Below, in pieces: positions 1 through 10,741 of a DNA stretch of 64,000 nt. Both the position numbers and the translations under genes were made by a program. The notes beneath the pieces were generated by a model. It was not told the DNA's origin. It saw only the letters and a program-made list of their open reading frames with translations, and did not search any database. Source of the stretch: Ancylostoma caninum (lineage: Eukaryota; Nematoda; Chromadorea; Rhabditida; Ancylostomatidae); assembly GCA_037903475.1 (NCBI GenBank), contig JBAJFG010000297.1, positions 682,001 to 746,000 on the forward strand, written 5' to 3'. The number at the start of each line of letters is the position of its first letter. Within the stretch, counting starts at the first letter, position 1.

Positions 1-16
1 ATGGTTAAGCATAGGC

Positions 17-221
17 CGGCGACGTCGCCGCGACAAGAGCTTGTTTACTTTTTTGCCGCGGCGCCGCCCGGCGACGTCGCCCAGCGGCAAGCGGCAAGGA
101 ATGGTCGAGGGGGTATTTTGTCGCTGGGCGACGTTTGTGTGAAAGCGCGGCATGCCGCTCGGCGGCAACTTTTGCCGCGCACCCACTTTTGCCGCGGCGG
201 CGGCGGCGCCGCCGCGGCAAA
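17..221. repeat. GC-rich block with nested inverted repeats
   Basis: GC-rich island in otherwise AT-rich DNA. The palindrome-bearing string GGCGACGTCGCC occurs twice (about 18 and 69) and a partial copy lies near 128. The 13-mer ACGTCGCCCAGCG at 74-86 has its exact reverse complement at 122-134. A second hairpin has arms TTGCCGCGGCGGC (189-201) and GCCGCCGCGGCAA (208-220) around a 6-nt centre. The string TTTTGCCGCG recurs three times. This resembles a foldback/MITE end cut by the window edge. The ORFs crossing it are probably by-products of the GC richness. Confidence 0.5.
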
Positions 222-1239
222 TGTATGAAAGCCCCTATACAGGCTCGTGCCGGGGCCTGTGAAGAATTGAGAATGAAACCGAAACTGGCGGGAACATCAT
301 AAAAATGTGATACTGGCCTAATCATAGTGCCAGCCTTTCATTCTCTTGATTTTTCTGTTTTCCCGTTATTTGGATGTTTTGTAGACATGTTTATTATTCT
401 TATCACAGTTTTCGGCTATTCAAACAGCTCACTTGCAGTTTTCTTCATTTTCAACCTACCTACCGCACCCGACGAGCCGCAATGGTCAGGAGGAAAAGTT
501 GGAGCGAGGAATGAGGAAGAATGAGGAGAAGAAGAAGAGGAGAACCAGAGGAAAAGGAGATCAAGAAGAAAGGGAGAACAGGAAGAAGATGATGAACATC
601 AAGCAGATGAAGTTCAAGGAGATGATGAAGAAAGAGAAGGAAACTAAGAAGAAGATTGTCGAGGTTCGTCATTCTTTTAAAATTACTGCTTGATGACTGC
701 GACTTCCCTCTAAGATTTCTTTCCGTTTTTCGGAATTTTATTTCTGATTAATTTGGAAATTTTCTTACTACTTGGAACTTGCCTCTAGTTTTTCCTTTTC
801 CTATCTGATCTTTCATTTCTGGTTGAAGTTTTACAATCCTCTTACTGCTTAGAAACTGCCTCTAATATTTCATTCTGCTTTCCGATCTTTTCTTTCTGAT
901 TGAATTTGAGCTTTTTTCTTTCATTCCTTCCAGTTTTATGTCAACAAAACTTTTATTTTAATTTTTAATTTGCTATTCAAATTGTTGTTTCAGGCTACCG
1001 ATCATTGTGCTGTTCGTCTCTTCATCACCTTACTTAGGATACAAAAGCGAATTTGCCTTTGTTAACTTATGTTTATGCCAATCAATAGGCGTTCGCATGA
1101 CCTTTGCAGGAGCTGAGAGGATGGTGACGCCGCAACCATCGCCTGTAGATACCCGGATTGTGAGTGGAGCGCGCTGGAGGTTATCGCAGAAGAAGAATGT
1201 ATGATTAACGCTATTGATTTTCCTACTGAATAAATATTT
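222..1239. other. No confident gene; purine-rich tract at 470-662
   Basis: From 470 to about 662 the plus strand is almost all purine and could encode a Lys/Glu/Arg-rich peptide in more than one frame, as expected of low-complexity DNA. A TTTCAG acceptor-like site ends at about 993, so the tract could be an exon followed by a spliced exon, but there is no recognisable domain and no clear donor. Pyrimidine-rich DNA fills about 700-990. Confidence 0.3.
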
Positions 1240-1440
1240 GTGAGGGGGGGGGGTGTGGAGGGTTTCAAAGTGGAGGTTTGCAGGGTTTAAAAGGGGTTAA
1301 TGGTAGAGGATTAAAAGGGAGGGGGGGGGTTGTGGAGGGTTTCATAGGGGTTGATAGATGGTTGGAAGGAGGGTTCAAGGAGCCGGGTTTTTGAGGGCTC
1401 CAAGGAAGGGGGTAGTGGGTTGGAAGAGGGGGTGATGGTA
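1240..1440. repeat. G-run repeat (two diverged 77-bp units)
   Basis: Two G-runs of about 10-12 G (1244-1253 and 1318-1329) are each followed by the same string GTGGAGGGTTTCA (1255-1267 and 1332-1344), giving a 77-bp spacing. G-triplets continue to about 1436. The plus strand has G-quadruplex potential. No coding signal. Confidence 0.6.
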
Positions 1441-2095
1441 TGTGGTCCAGAAAAATACGAAAAAAAATTAAAAATTAATTCATGAAATATCATGCATTAC
1501 AAGCATCGAAATAGTTTTACCTATACAATATGAACCCAATAGAGGTTCAGAAGTGCCTGAATCGCTTTGTCCGATGTAGATCGGGACATTTCCCTGCAAC
1601 AGCGGCCAACATGCACGGTGGTGAGATAGGGGCCGGTCCGGATCTCTTCGAATGCCAACATGGCGGCGACCACCTTTTCACGTCGTCGCTTGTCTCAGGA
1701 CCTCAGCTTCTCCGCCCTCTGGCCACCCCAAAAGTAGTCAGCCATTGCAGTTGCTTCAAAGCAGCAGAAAGTAAATGAAAGTCTGAAAACTTACAGGGCC
1801 CAAGTCCATGAGGTCTGTTTCAGCAACGGCTGTGACGCTCTGGAGTGCGAGAACTAGTTGCTCAAACTTTGGGTACTTTCGACCACCAAAGATTTTCTCA
1901 GGCGCGTGGAAAAGAAGTGTTTAGAGTATAGAAGAACGCAGCAATGCGAACGTGATGACTTACCCATGATAGTTCTCCGCCATGTTTGTTGTGCGCTCTT
2001 CGACGAACATATACACAGAAAGTTGTAAGATCCTATGTAAGAAAAGCATTTGAGGTCCTGATCCGTCTGGGAATGAATCTAATAAAGAATGGTGT
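1441..2095. other. No gene recognised
   Basis: Unique-looking sequence with only short ORFs (for example 1530-1778) that lack recognisable motifs. It adjoins the 3' side of the decayed Penelope-like element. Confidence 0.3.
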
Positions 2096-2230
2096 CAAGA
2101 ACACAGCAGTCAAACATCCTAATGTTTTACCACTACCGGTTTCGGGGCTTGAACTAGACCGGAAGTGTAGCTTTCCTTGGCGTCCCCGGGTCAGGGACCC
2201 TTCCATCAGTAGTTCCCAAGGAAGCTTCAA
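2096..2230 (-). ncRNA. Structured 3' region of PLE copy 1 (hairpins, hammerhead-like strings)
   Basis: Lies 3' of the PLE reverse transcriptase on the same (minus) strand. A long stem pairs GCTTTCCTTGG (2170-2180) with CCAAGGAAGC (2216-2225) and encloses a second stem GTCCC (2182-2186)/GGGAC (2194-2198). On the minus strand the segment holds CTGATGG (2203-2209) followed by GAAA strings (2172-2175 and 2140-2143). Penelope-like elements are known to carry hammerhead ribozymes built around CUGAUGA and GAAA. Here the last core A is a G, so it may be a decayed ribozyme. The assignment is inference. Confidence 0.3.
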
Positions 2231-2373
2231 AAGTGCTTAATGCTATACAAATGAGATGAGAGTGAGAATGAGAGAGGTACAAGGTGTAGTAGATGAAGAA
2301 AGTGAGTTGTGTTTCTCTGTCCTTTTATACGTCCTGTGCCAATGACCTAGTTATTCAAAAAAGTGCGCCACTT

Positions 2374-3510
2374 CTATGTCATGTTTCTAATTCTAGCATT
2401 AATTTCATGCAATAACGGAAGATAGACAGCATTAGTTAAACCATACCTACGCAATATGTACGGCCTATCTCTGAGCGCATTACATACAGTTCTAATTATT
2501 CCTGAAGGTGTCCAACCATTCTGTAGGCTAACTTCACACAAGTCTATCACCCTACTTTTAAAGTCTTCAATCCTAGAACACGTCCTACCTATTCTGATCA
2601 CTTCTGCTACAGATGTGTTTGTTATTATAAAACGTGGGATGTTTGACTTACAATTTGGGTATCTAATAACTTTGAAGCTATAGTCATCGGTTTTGTTATA
2701 GAGACAGTATCTAACTTCTTTTCTTTCCAAATGTATCTTAAGATCTAGAAAATTGGTTTCTCTCAAAATAATGTTTGTTTTTTCTATATTTAGTGAAGAA
2801 TGATATATCTCATTGAGATTTGCTTCAAATTCTGCAGTATTGTTTGATACATGTAAAATATCATCAATGTATCGATAGGTACCATTATACATTTGCGCTG
2901 CTCTTCTATCAGCTGCATTCAGTTTACGTTTAATGAATTCATATTCCATATACGCCAGTGTCATATCAGCTAGTTGCGGTCTGCATGAGGCTCCTTGTGG
3001 AATGCCTTTGATTTGTTGATATACAGTACCACCGAAAGAGACATAACTAGGTCCTAGCAATGCCTCTACCATATAAAAGACATCTTCTTTTTTATAATAG
3101 TTACCCTTACCTGTACCAGCCATTGCGTAGCTGATTTGATCTTTGATTACTCTAACGTAATTAAATCCCCGCATACATAGTGTTATCAGTTTACGAATAT
3201 TTTCTTTGACTACATGATGAGGCAGATTAGTAAAAAGACTCGTGAAATCTGCTGAAAATATCTATGTATCGTTATCGACTACTAGGTAATCATTGACTAC
3301 CTTCATGCTGTCGTCAATAGACCAAAAATGCTTGACGCCTGTTCTCTGTTTAATGACATTACAGTAATTTCTGAAATGTATGCAAAAGTGTGACAGTATC
3401 CTCTGCAAGGTTACTTCATTGGTTAAGTGAACTATCGCTTGCCCCGGTGATGAAACGAAACTTGATTGGGTTTTTATGCATTTTAGGTATACCGTATATA
3501 TTGGGTACAC
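2374..3510 (-). pseudogene. PLE reverse transcriptase, catalytic part
   Basis: One reading frame with a single TAG at 3262-3264. Motif A (FSADFTSLFTNLPH, just after the stop) supplies the first catalytic Asp. The RT-B-like KGIPQGASCRPQLAD follows, and the catalytic box is RYIDDI. The C-terminal thumb region has SNIPRF and RIGRTCSRIEDF. This arrangement matches Penelope-like RTs rather than LINE or LTR RTs, which carry YADD/FADD or YVDD/YIDD in other contexts. With the stop it cannot give the full protein. The family call is firm; the subfamily is inferred from copy 2. Confidence 0.75.
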
Positions 3511-3641
3511 TCCTAAACTTTTCTTCTGTTTTTATATTTAGACCAATAATAAGCCTCCTATGCATTCCTCTAATATCTGCTTCGTTGAAAGTAGCAGGAA
3601 CGTACGTACTTTCTTCATTATTCGTTTGTTCCATTTCTTTT

Positions 3642-4196
3642 TTAATGGATAATTTGATTTTCCACTGGAGTAATTATAAAATCCTTATGCAACTCATATA
3701 ATGTTGTGCTTCTATAGTTTTCTTCTTCTACATCTGTCGGATCGTACAAGTTATATAACCTAGCTCGGATACGTCTTTGCATATAATTTTTTATTCGTTC
3801 CGCAATTTGTTGTTCTACTACCCTGTCGTACCTAATTCTAGTTCTGAGTTTTCTTGCAAGCTCACTTGCCAACTTACTTATTTCTGCTAACCCCTGCTCC
3901 CTAGTTACGTTAACATGTGTTCCATATTTAGTACCTTTGCTCAAGATATTTCTTAGCCTACTATCCTTGATTATGTCCAGATTTCCTGTACACACATGAT
4001 CAGGTTGCGGATCGACGAACTCCGCATACTTTGTGCATGCGCAGTCCCTGCTGACTATACACTTGATACCTTCTTCATCCAATTGTCTGAGAAACCTGTT
4101 GTAGTTAAATAGTTTCAAAGCTAATGGTGGATTTGTTCTATAAGTAAATCTGATTCTCAAGTCTTTAATTAACTGAACGGTTACCGGATCATGCAT
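3642..4196 (-). pseudogene. PLE N-terminal/linker domain preceding the RT
   Basis: An open stretch of 184 codons with KLFNYNRF, TGNLDIIKDSRLRN and ARLYNLYD strings. PLE copy 2 has clear counterparts in the same order (KLFNYSKF, TGNLDIIKN, AKLYDLYP). It lies directly upstream of the RT finger segment (3416-3634, IYGIPKMHKNP). A frameshift separates the two. Further upstream, to about 4640, a Lys/Arg-rich stretch can be read only with stops. No catalytic motif was seen in this part; it is probably the nucleic-acid-binding portion of the PLE protein. Confidence 0.65.
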
Positions 4197-4640
4197 ATAG
4201 CCAGCAATAATATCTTTGATTTCAGGTTTGTTACATATTTTACCTAGGTTCAGTTTATGTACAATGTCTCCTTAGTATTGAACGCTGGCAAATAGTTCCT
4301 CCCTTTTACTTTCATCTCTGGACTTCTTACCCCAAAATGGATTAGCAATTAGCCCATATATCTCGTACTTTAATTCATAATTCAAAGCTATAAACCGCTG
4401 GTGAATACAAGATCTATTAGCCTATTGATATCATACTTGTTTAATGTTCTTAAGTTCCTATAAAGAGAGTTGCCACTTCGTGCGTTAATCTCTACTAGCA
4501 CTTCTTCTGTTCTATCACAGTACTTATTTTTCTTCTTAGATCTTCTTTTTCTACCCTTATTTCTATTTCTTTTAATTGGGTACCTGAAGTATGGATGGTC
4601 TCTCTTTTCTAAAGGGTTAACATTATCTGATATATTCTAC

Positions 4641-5406
4641 TAGCACTTCTTCTATATATATTTGCACTGCATGTATTGGGAAGGCCCATCTAGTCATGTT
4701 TTGCAAGTACCCAGAAACCTGGAGCAGGGCCTATAAGCTGGGTGCCTCTGGTCCACTGGCGGTGCTCTCAGTGCATGAACAACGTTTAAATGGTCGCGTG
4801 GTAAAAATGGTGTCCCCTTGATTGTTCTCCACCACTTCACGACACGCGGTGTTCTTCGTCATCCCTTCAGGAATGGGAAGACTCCCAGCCTATTCCGATT
4901 CCGAACGCAAGCCTGTGTTAGATGCCAAGAGCATCCTCCGTGTGTGCAGCGCAGGAAGATTTGCTTCACAGCGTTGATTGCAGCCTAAAAATACGATGAC
5001 AAGCCCTAGATTTTGGAGTTGTCCAGAGATAAAACTCACGAGCTCAAATTCAATAACTCTGCGTATTCCAGTTCAGTTTCTGGTTCGAGCGCCCTCTAAA
5101 CTGCTTCCTTCAGCTTTCCGAAGACACATACACATGATCCATTTCCCTTTAGCAAACAGTAGGGGTCGCTGAAGAATATGTGTGGTAATAATGAATGTCA
5201 AAACATGATATTAGGACGCACTAACATCGAAGCCTTCTCTAACAACTCCATGGATGGTGTAGAGTTGGCCTTTTAGGGTTCAGTTGGTGAATTCCGTCAG
5301 CGGCCAACACGTAGAGACCGTTGGAAACTGCTCTCTGAAAATAGGAATGTTTTTCGTCGTTTTCTGTCTAGTGTAACCTTTTCCTCGTACTATAGAGTTG
5401 ACATAC
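4641..5406. other. No gene recognised
   Basis: Only short, unsupported ORFs (for example 4978-5172). No terminal repeat, tandem repeat or familiar element end was seen. Confidence 0.3.
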
Positions 5407-6453
5407 CGATATCACCTCTTGAGAGAAATAGATTTGCATCTCCTGCGTTTTCAGATGCAAGAAGGTAGTGCCGTCTGGACGAAGGCGCATGTGATCTGGG
5501 ACATGGTCCATGTTCGACGCAGGCATGTTCTTTGTTACGGCTCTGAAACAGAATAATAATTAAATGAGAGATCAAGAGGAAGAGCAATCACCTGTGGAAT
5601 CACCTGCGGTTCTTCTCGCCTCGTATTTACCATTGTTGAAATACGCTAGTACTTGTTTTCGCCTCTCTATGTCTAAAGCAACGTATGGTTAGCTTAGCGA
5701 CAGTACTGAGCTTAGGTAGTGCATACCTCCCCAACTCATTCTTTCAATCCTTCCTACAACATTGTACAGTGCGCCTGGACAGTTTGGTGTGAAACGTCGG
5801 GAGCACTCCGAAGGCCTTGAAGATACTAAAACAAAATTTTTGCTCATTTCTCGGAGTGGTCGCGATTTGGGTAGAAATTACCTCATAAGCCATTCTTTCC
5901 GCCTTGTCCTTTTCCCTCTCGAACGGAATACAGAAGTGTCCAATGGTAGGATCTCGTAGGAACTCGTCGCCAGACACCTTTATGGATGACGATTTGTTCA
6001 TTCTTTCGCAGTGGGCGCAAAGGTACAACGAAATTTGTGGAGACACAGTCCTCTTGTGGAACATGAACACGTAAGACAGCCTGGCATTGGGAAATCGTAC
6101 ACCAGCACCGTATGTTTCCCTTGCTTGCTACTTCGCGTTGTCCAAGGTATCGAGTCCTCTGCCTCTGCTGAACAGCTTGTGAAGTTAATGCGAACAGAAT
6201 ATGAATAGTTAGTGAGTAGGTAACCCACCTGTACTTGACTCGAGGTAGAAGGTTGTTCCTGAAGTCCAGGGGAATGCTCATAGACTACTCCGGAGCCATC
6301 GAAGCCTGAGACGAATAGAGAAATATAGATTAGCTGTATACATAGATGGAGAGAGAGAATGCTTACCTGTGTACTTGCGCTATGATCGGGAGTGGCCGGT
6401 ACGTGGTAGTAGGATTGGTTAGAAGCTATAGTAGTCCTTCTTGCAGCATCCAT
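5407..6453 (-). CDS. Seven exon-like blocks with a FLYWCH- or SWIM-like Cys/His region
   Basis: On the minus strand, blocks bounded by good splice signals lie at 6453-6367 (starts ATG), 6305-6229, 6167-5882, 5825-5727, 5672-5592 and 5542-5407, and the 6167-5882 block may itself be split. Introns start GTAAGC, GTGGGT, GTAATT, GTATGC, GTGATT and GTATGT and most end in TTTAG/TTTCAG. The third block reads CWCTISQCQAVLRV in one frame (FLYWCH-like C..C.A) and later GHFCIP; another frame gives TCSCSTRGLCLH, a SWIM-like CxC..CxH. FLYWCH and SWIM motifs occur in MULE transposases. The phases do not all join, so this is either a decayed gene or I have misplaced boundaries. The product is unknown. Confidence 0.35.
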
Positions 6454-6847
6454 TATATACTAACTTACCGTTCCTCTTGGGGACCTAACACCTCACGTGT
6501 ACCTTATCACCTAATCAGTGTATCCTATGTGTAATGGTTGAATCTACCTTCCTCGTTTTGCTAGTGGCAACTTTTCATAACTCCATAGTAGGTCAGTACC
6601 TCTCAGGACACCTTAGCACTGTTGTTCACACTTCATTAACACTGATGTTGAGAGTGTTGCTAATGATAATCAGTACCATGATGTTATTGCTATCCTTCAT
6701 CCGTACTGTAATCGTCATCTCCCATACTGCAACCATCATTTAATGTATCGCAGTATTAGAAGTCCATCCTTTATTCAAGTGTTCTATTTAAATGTTCATT
6801 CAGATCTCCATCCAATCTACGCGTTTCCTTTTTGCAAATACCGCGGT
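6454..6847. other. No gene recognised
   Basis: Contains a short hydrophobic ORF (6534-6743, plus) with no recognised motif. It separates the exon-like blocks from the 3' end of the old Gypsy element, where a 3' LTR would be expected; I did not find a copy of the 12754-12973 LTR here. Confidence 0.3.
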
Positions 6848-7390
6848 TTACCACACTTGGATTCGCGGCGTCGCTTTGCGGCAAGCCTGTGCGAAAATTT
6901 GGAAGCCAGCGAGCGTTTGTCTGCGCATCTTGTGTCTCGTCTTTGCATCGTGGCCTGCGCCTCTCGCATCTCGCTGTGGAAGGAGCCTATGTACTGAATG
7001 GCTACGCTGCCAGACTTCGTTATCTGCATTTTTCGTAATCCGTGATGCTTCCACGTGGTCCAGCATGGCTATCGCAGTGGTGAGGTAGTCTCCGATGTCG
7101 AAGTCAACTGGCCACGGAGACACGGCAAGATGCTCAAATCAGGCTCCTCTGGCGGATTTCAACCTCTCGGCAAATTGATGACAGCGTCTCCTCTGCGCAT
7201 CTAACGCGAGAACAAGCCCGTAGGGCGTCAAGTAAATGGAGCTCTTTTTCCGTAGTTCCATTTCCTTGCGTTCTTCGCTCCGGCATTGCTGCTCCGAAAT
7301 GGATGCCACATTCGCAAGTTGGAACATATCATCGACGTTCTTCAAGCGGACCATCGGGTGCTGGGGCCCTGCGATGGCTAGATGGGCCAT
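6848..7390 (-). pseudogene. Post-integrase region of Gypsy element 1
   Basis: Two overlapping open stretches (7390-7139 and 7123-6848) follow the integrase C terminus. The first begins with a segment that aligns loosely with the last 40 residues of pol in the younger Gypsy. The rest is Arg/Lys/Glu-rich and unrecognised. It is not recognisably the same as the extra ORF of the younger element. Confidence 0.4.
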
Positions 7391-8240
7391 CTGACCGGAA
7401 AGGCACAGCGGTACCGAAGATTGAGTGGGTCGTCGGCGGACAAGAGCATTCTGAAACGAAGTATTTTGTTATTTTGAACTAACTCTTTTGATGCTTTTCT
7501 AGGACGACCCCTTTCTCCTCGGCTTTTCTTAGTGTGAATAGGTTCATCGGATATCCCCTGAGGTAGCTTGCGTGACAGATCGAAGGGTACTCTTACTGGC
7601 TCTTTGTTCTGGTGGATCAGAGTCACTGGAGCGCTGTTCTCACCAGTCTCTACTACTCGGTAGGAACCTTTCCAGGGGTTAACCAGCTTCGGGTAACGTG
7701 ATGATTGCCTTCCACTGGGCATTCTCATGTAGACCCGATCTCCCATTTTGGGTGGAACCACGCAAACCCGCTTCTCGCGATCGTATGCTGCTTCCATCCG
7801 ATCCCGCATCTTCTCCTTTACGCTATGGGCGTACTCACGAGCAAGTTGCGTGCCAATGGCCAACTCCTGGATATAGCTATCGATGTCAACGGCGTATTTG
7901 CTGACTTCGGGTACAACTACATCCCATGGGACGTGTGCGTCAAATCCGTGGAGGAGAAAGAATGGCGACTTTCTTGTCGGAGTCGTGCACGATGGTATTG
8001 TAGGCGAATACACACGCCGGCAATATCTTACCCCATTCAGCTGGTATGCTCGTCTTCTTTCGCGGCATTTGGATCAACGTTTGGTTGAACCTCTCCGTGA
8101 TGCCGTTCTCCGTCGACTAGTTCAAATGGTTTTGAAGTCACTATTGGCTTGAGTGGTGGCACCATGGTACGACGTCCGTTGTGACAGAGGCAGTCACGGC
8201 ATTCTTCCTACCAAAGAATCACATCCCGCCTTATGGACTC
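7378..8240 (-). pseudogene. Integrase of Gypsy element 1 with catalytic core deleted
   Basis: The upstream part (about 8240-8130) keeps the zinc-binding tail CRDCLCHNGR and then KPFELV, where the catalytic core should begin. The next readable residues already lie at the conserved ERFNQTL end of the core, so the segment holding both catalytic Asp residues is missing. The C-terminal ORF (8013-7378) keeps the GPY/F-type region (KLVNPWKGSYRVVE) and a basic tail. An integrase lacking its core cannot catalyse strand transfer. Confidence 0.7.
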
Positions 8241-9152
8241 TCAGAAAAGCCTTTTAGAATGTTCCCTCAGGAGTTTCTTAGCCGCGAAGTGCCCTGCTAA
8301 CACTCCATGGTGGGCTTCGTTGAAGACCTCTTTCCTTTTTGATGGTGGCACTACTCTTCTCATTCGGTCGTTCTCTACAATTGTTAGGAAGCCTTGATTC
8401 ATGATGAAGTCAGCTACCTTATACTTTTGCGAAACTTCTGGAAACTTCACCATACGGAATAGTTTCCCTTGCTCAAGGTCGTCTATTATTTGTCCATAAA
8501 CTGGGTGCTGGAGAAGTTCTTGCGTCCAGTCCGGTTCCTCCGTCGTCGTGACGACGATCAGTTCATTTGGTATGTGCTCCTTTTCCGTATGGTCCTCCAC
8601 TTGCGTAGCTCCACGACTCAGTGCGTCGGCTACCCAGTTTGCGGTACCCTTCAAGTAGATCATCTTCAGATTGTATTTCTATAACTCAAGTGCCTATCGG
8701 AGGGCTCGGTCGGAGACATTGGAACGCTTCAACAGGACAGTCAGTGCTTGATGGTCCGTGTAAACTTCCACCGGCAGGCCGCATACAAACGTGTGAAACT
8801 TTCTGAGGGCGAAGACAACGACCAAAGCCTCCAGGTCTGTGACATGGTACCTCTTTTCACAACTCGTTAAACCCTTGGAAGCGAAAAAGATCGGATGGGT
8901 GAGGCCATCGTCTCCATCCTGACTGAGAACTGCCCCTAGACCTTGGTAGCTAGCGTCAGTGTGTATCTTGAACGGTTTTCTCCCGCTTCTTGCTCCGTCG
9001 ATATCGGGTTGAGCGAAAACCGGAGCTTGCACTATGATTTTCTTCAACTGATCGAAACATGCCTTATGTTCGACGTTCCACTCAAATTTCGTCTTCTCGG
9101 AAGTCAGCTCGGGTAGCGGCGCTGATACTTTTCTTCTTTTCTTAAAATCCAA
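8241..9152 (-). pseudogene. RNase H and integrase N-terminal region of Gypsy element 1
   Basis: The 9152-8694 ORF has the Gypsy RNase H pattern ([32 protein letters not shown]). The 8663-8241 ORF continues with [10 protein letters not shown] and the His half of the integrase zinc finger (HHGVLAGHF). The two ORFs are separated by an interruption near 8680. Order and motifs match the younger Gypsy. Confidence 0.75.
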
Positions 9153-9310
9153 GTACGAATTTTCTGTAGTATGAGCACATCCCGAGAAATGTGTGTAAGT
9201 CAGATTGGGATTGTGATAGAGCGTACTTCACTATAGCCTCCACCTTTGATGTGTAATCATGTGTAATCCTTCTTGGTCGATTACGTAGCCCAGGAATCCC
9301 ACTTTCTCCT

Positions 9311-9849
9311 CTAGGAAAATGCACATTTTGGGTTTAGTCTTAGACCAGCCTCTTGAAACGAGTTGAAGACTTTTCCCAGTACGTGTAGATGTCTCTCAAC
9401 GCTGTCGGTGGCTACAATGATGTCGTCGAGATAACAGAATACCTCTTCCACTAATAGGTGGCCCAAAACTGTGTGCATCAGCCGTTGAAAGACTGCCGAC
9501 GATGAGAAAAATCCGAAGGAGAGCACACAGAACCCTCGGCGGTGGTGAAAGCAGATTTCTGCTTTGCGTCCTCAGACAAGCTTATTTGCCAGTAGCCGGA
9601 TGACAAGTCGAGTGTGAAGAAGAAACCCTACCTTCTCACGCTCTGCAAAATTGAGTCGATTGTGGGAAGTGCGTAACTATATACTCGTGTTACTCGGTTA
9701 ACCTTTCGATACTCCACCCATAACCTCAGGCTCCTATCTTTTTTTTGAACCAACACGATAGGTGACGCCCAGCTTGAGTTCCTCGGCTCGATTACTTTCC
9801 TTTCCTGAAGGTCGTTCAGAATTCGATGGAGCTCCACTCTCGTGGCCAC
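9311..9849 (-). pseudogene. Reverse transcriptase of Gypsy element 1
   Basis: Two ORFs in different frames. 9849-9628 has [14 protein letters not shown] and the segment leading to motif A. 9526-9311 has FGFFSSSAVFQRLM and the catalytic box FCYLDDIIVAT (YLDD). Motif A itself (LDLSSGYWQ-type) lies between them in another frame, so at least two frameshifts disrupt the RT. Confidence 0.75.
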
Positions 9850-10546
9850 CAGTACAGGGCGACCTTTTGACGTATAGGCGCGGCGTCTCCAGTTCCAATG
9901 TTGTGTTCCACCAACGTAGTTTGAGAGAGCTCCTGATCTGTGACAGCGAAAACAGTTGGATGGCGTTTTACTAGAGCTTCAATTTCTTCCTTGTGCTCGT
10001 TCTTCTGTTTGTTGCCCTTGAGAACGGTTAGAAGGCGCTTGTCTTTGTCTTCTATCTACTCCGCGGTACGCTCTAGCATGTTACCCGTGCATGTAATCGG
10101 CTGTTCATCTATGATGTCGATAGTCTTGAAACTGCCGATATCTTCCCCCGCTCTGGAAAGCTTGGCTCCTGCTAAGCTATTCGTAACAGGTATTTCGACA
10201 GAATGGGATCCTCTGTCCAAAATTATATCGGTGATTATTCCACATTTTGACCACACAATCCCTTCTTTTGGACTGCCTTTCCGATTGATAGACAACATTT
10301 TGGTTTCTCTTGGCAGAATCTACCACAGTAGCGGTTCCGGTTTGTTGTTTCCGTTTCTTCTTCCTTTGGGACCTCTCCGTGGTGTTGGGCTTCTCTGTTG
10401 CTTCCTTCGTGGTGTCTATTGCTCCAGAGACAGGAATTTCTGCGCTTGGAGTCAGACTGATACTGCGCATTTGTTCCCAGCACAATGATGCCGTCTCCTC
10501 CAGTCATTACGAAGAGCGCGATCCTGTGCTTGGATCCGTTCTCGAA

Positions 10547-10741
10547 CTAAAGGGTTAGTCGTGCTGCTCCTTTGAAGGACATTCTATTGCTGGAAGCGTT
10601 GTAAACTGGTCTATGGTGGTTCACTGGAATTTCCTCCACATCTGCATCTAGATCAAAACCAGCCTTGAGACTTGCCTGAAACGTCTCAAGGGGAATTATG
10701 CTGACCTCGGATCCGGTGTCGAGAAGAGCTTTTCTAGACAA
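10547..10741 (-). pseudogene. Retropepsin-like protease of Gypsy element 1
   Basis: ORF beginning RKALLDTGSEVSIIP. DTGS is the active-site triad plus serine of retroviral-type aspartic proteases, and the younger Gypsy has [13 protein letters not shown] in the same place. It lies between the zinc knuckle and the RT, the usual Gypsy order. Only the N-terminal half is open in this frame. Confidence 0.7.

Larger units (their letters stand above)
2374..4640 (-). mobile_element. Penelope-like element, copy 1 (5'-truncated, decayed)
   Basis: Reads from about 4640 down to 2374 on the minus strand: a basic N-terminal stretch, a linker domain and a full RT. The start matches the linker that follows the GIY-YIG domain in copy 2 (both carry an N-P-L-E-K string), so copy 1 begins just after where GIY-YIG should be and lacks it. 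Similarity to copy 2 runs through the RT. Breaks: a frameshift between the 3642-4196 and 3416-3634 segments, another before 3510, and an in-frame TAG at 3262-3264. Canonical PLEs carry GIY-YIG at the C terminus; in this family the evidence favours the N terminus. Confidence 0.75.

Noticed and set aside
5..325. Minus-strand ORF over the GC-rich block
   Set aside because: Arg/Ala-rich translation of a palindromic GC-rich repeat; the opposite strand is open as well, so openness carries no information.
433..693. Lys/Glu-rich ORF as a gene
   Set aside because: Purine-tract low complexity, open in several frames, with no start context, donor or domain.
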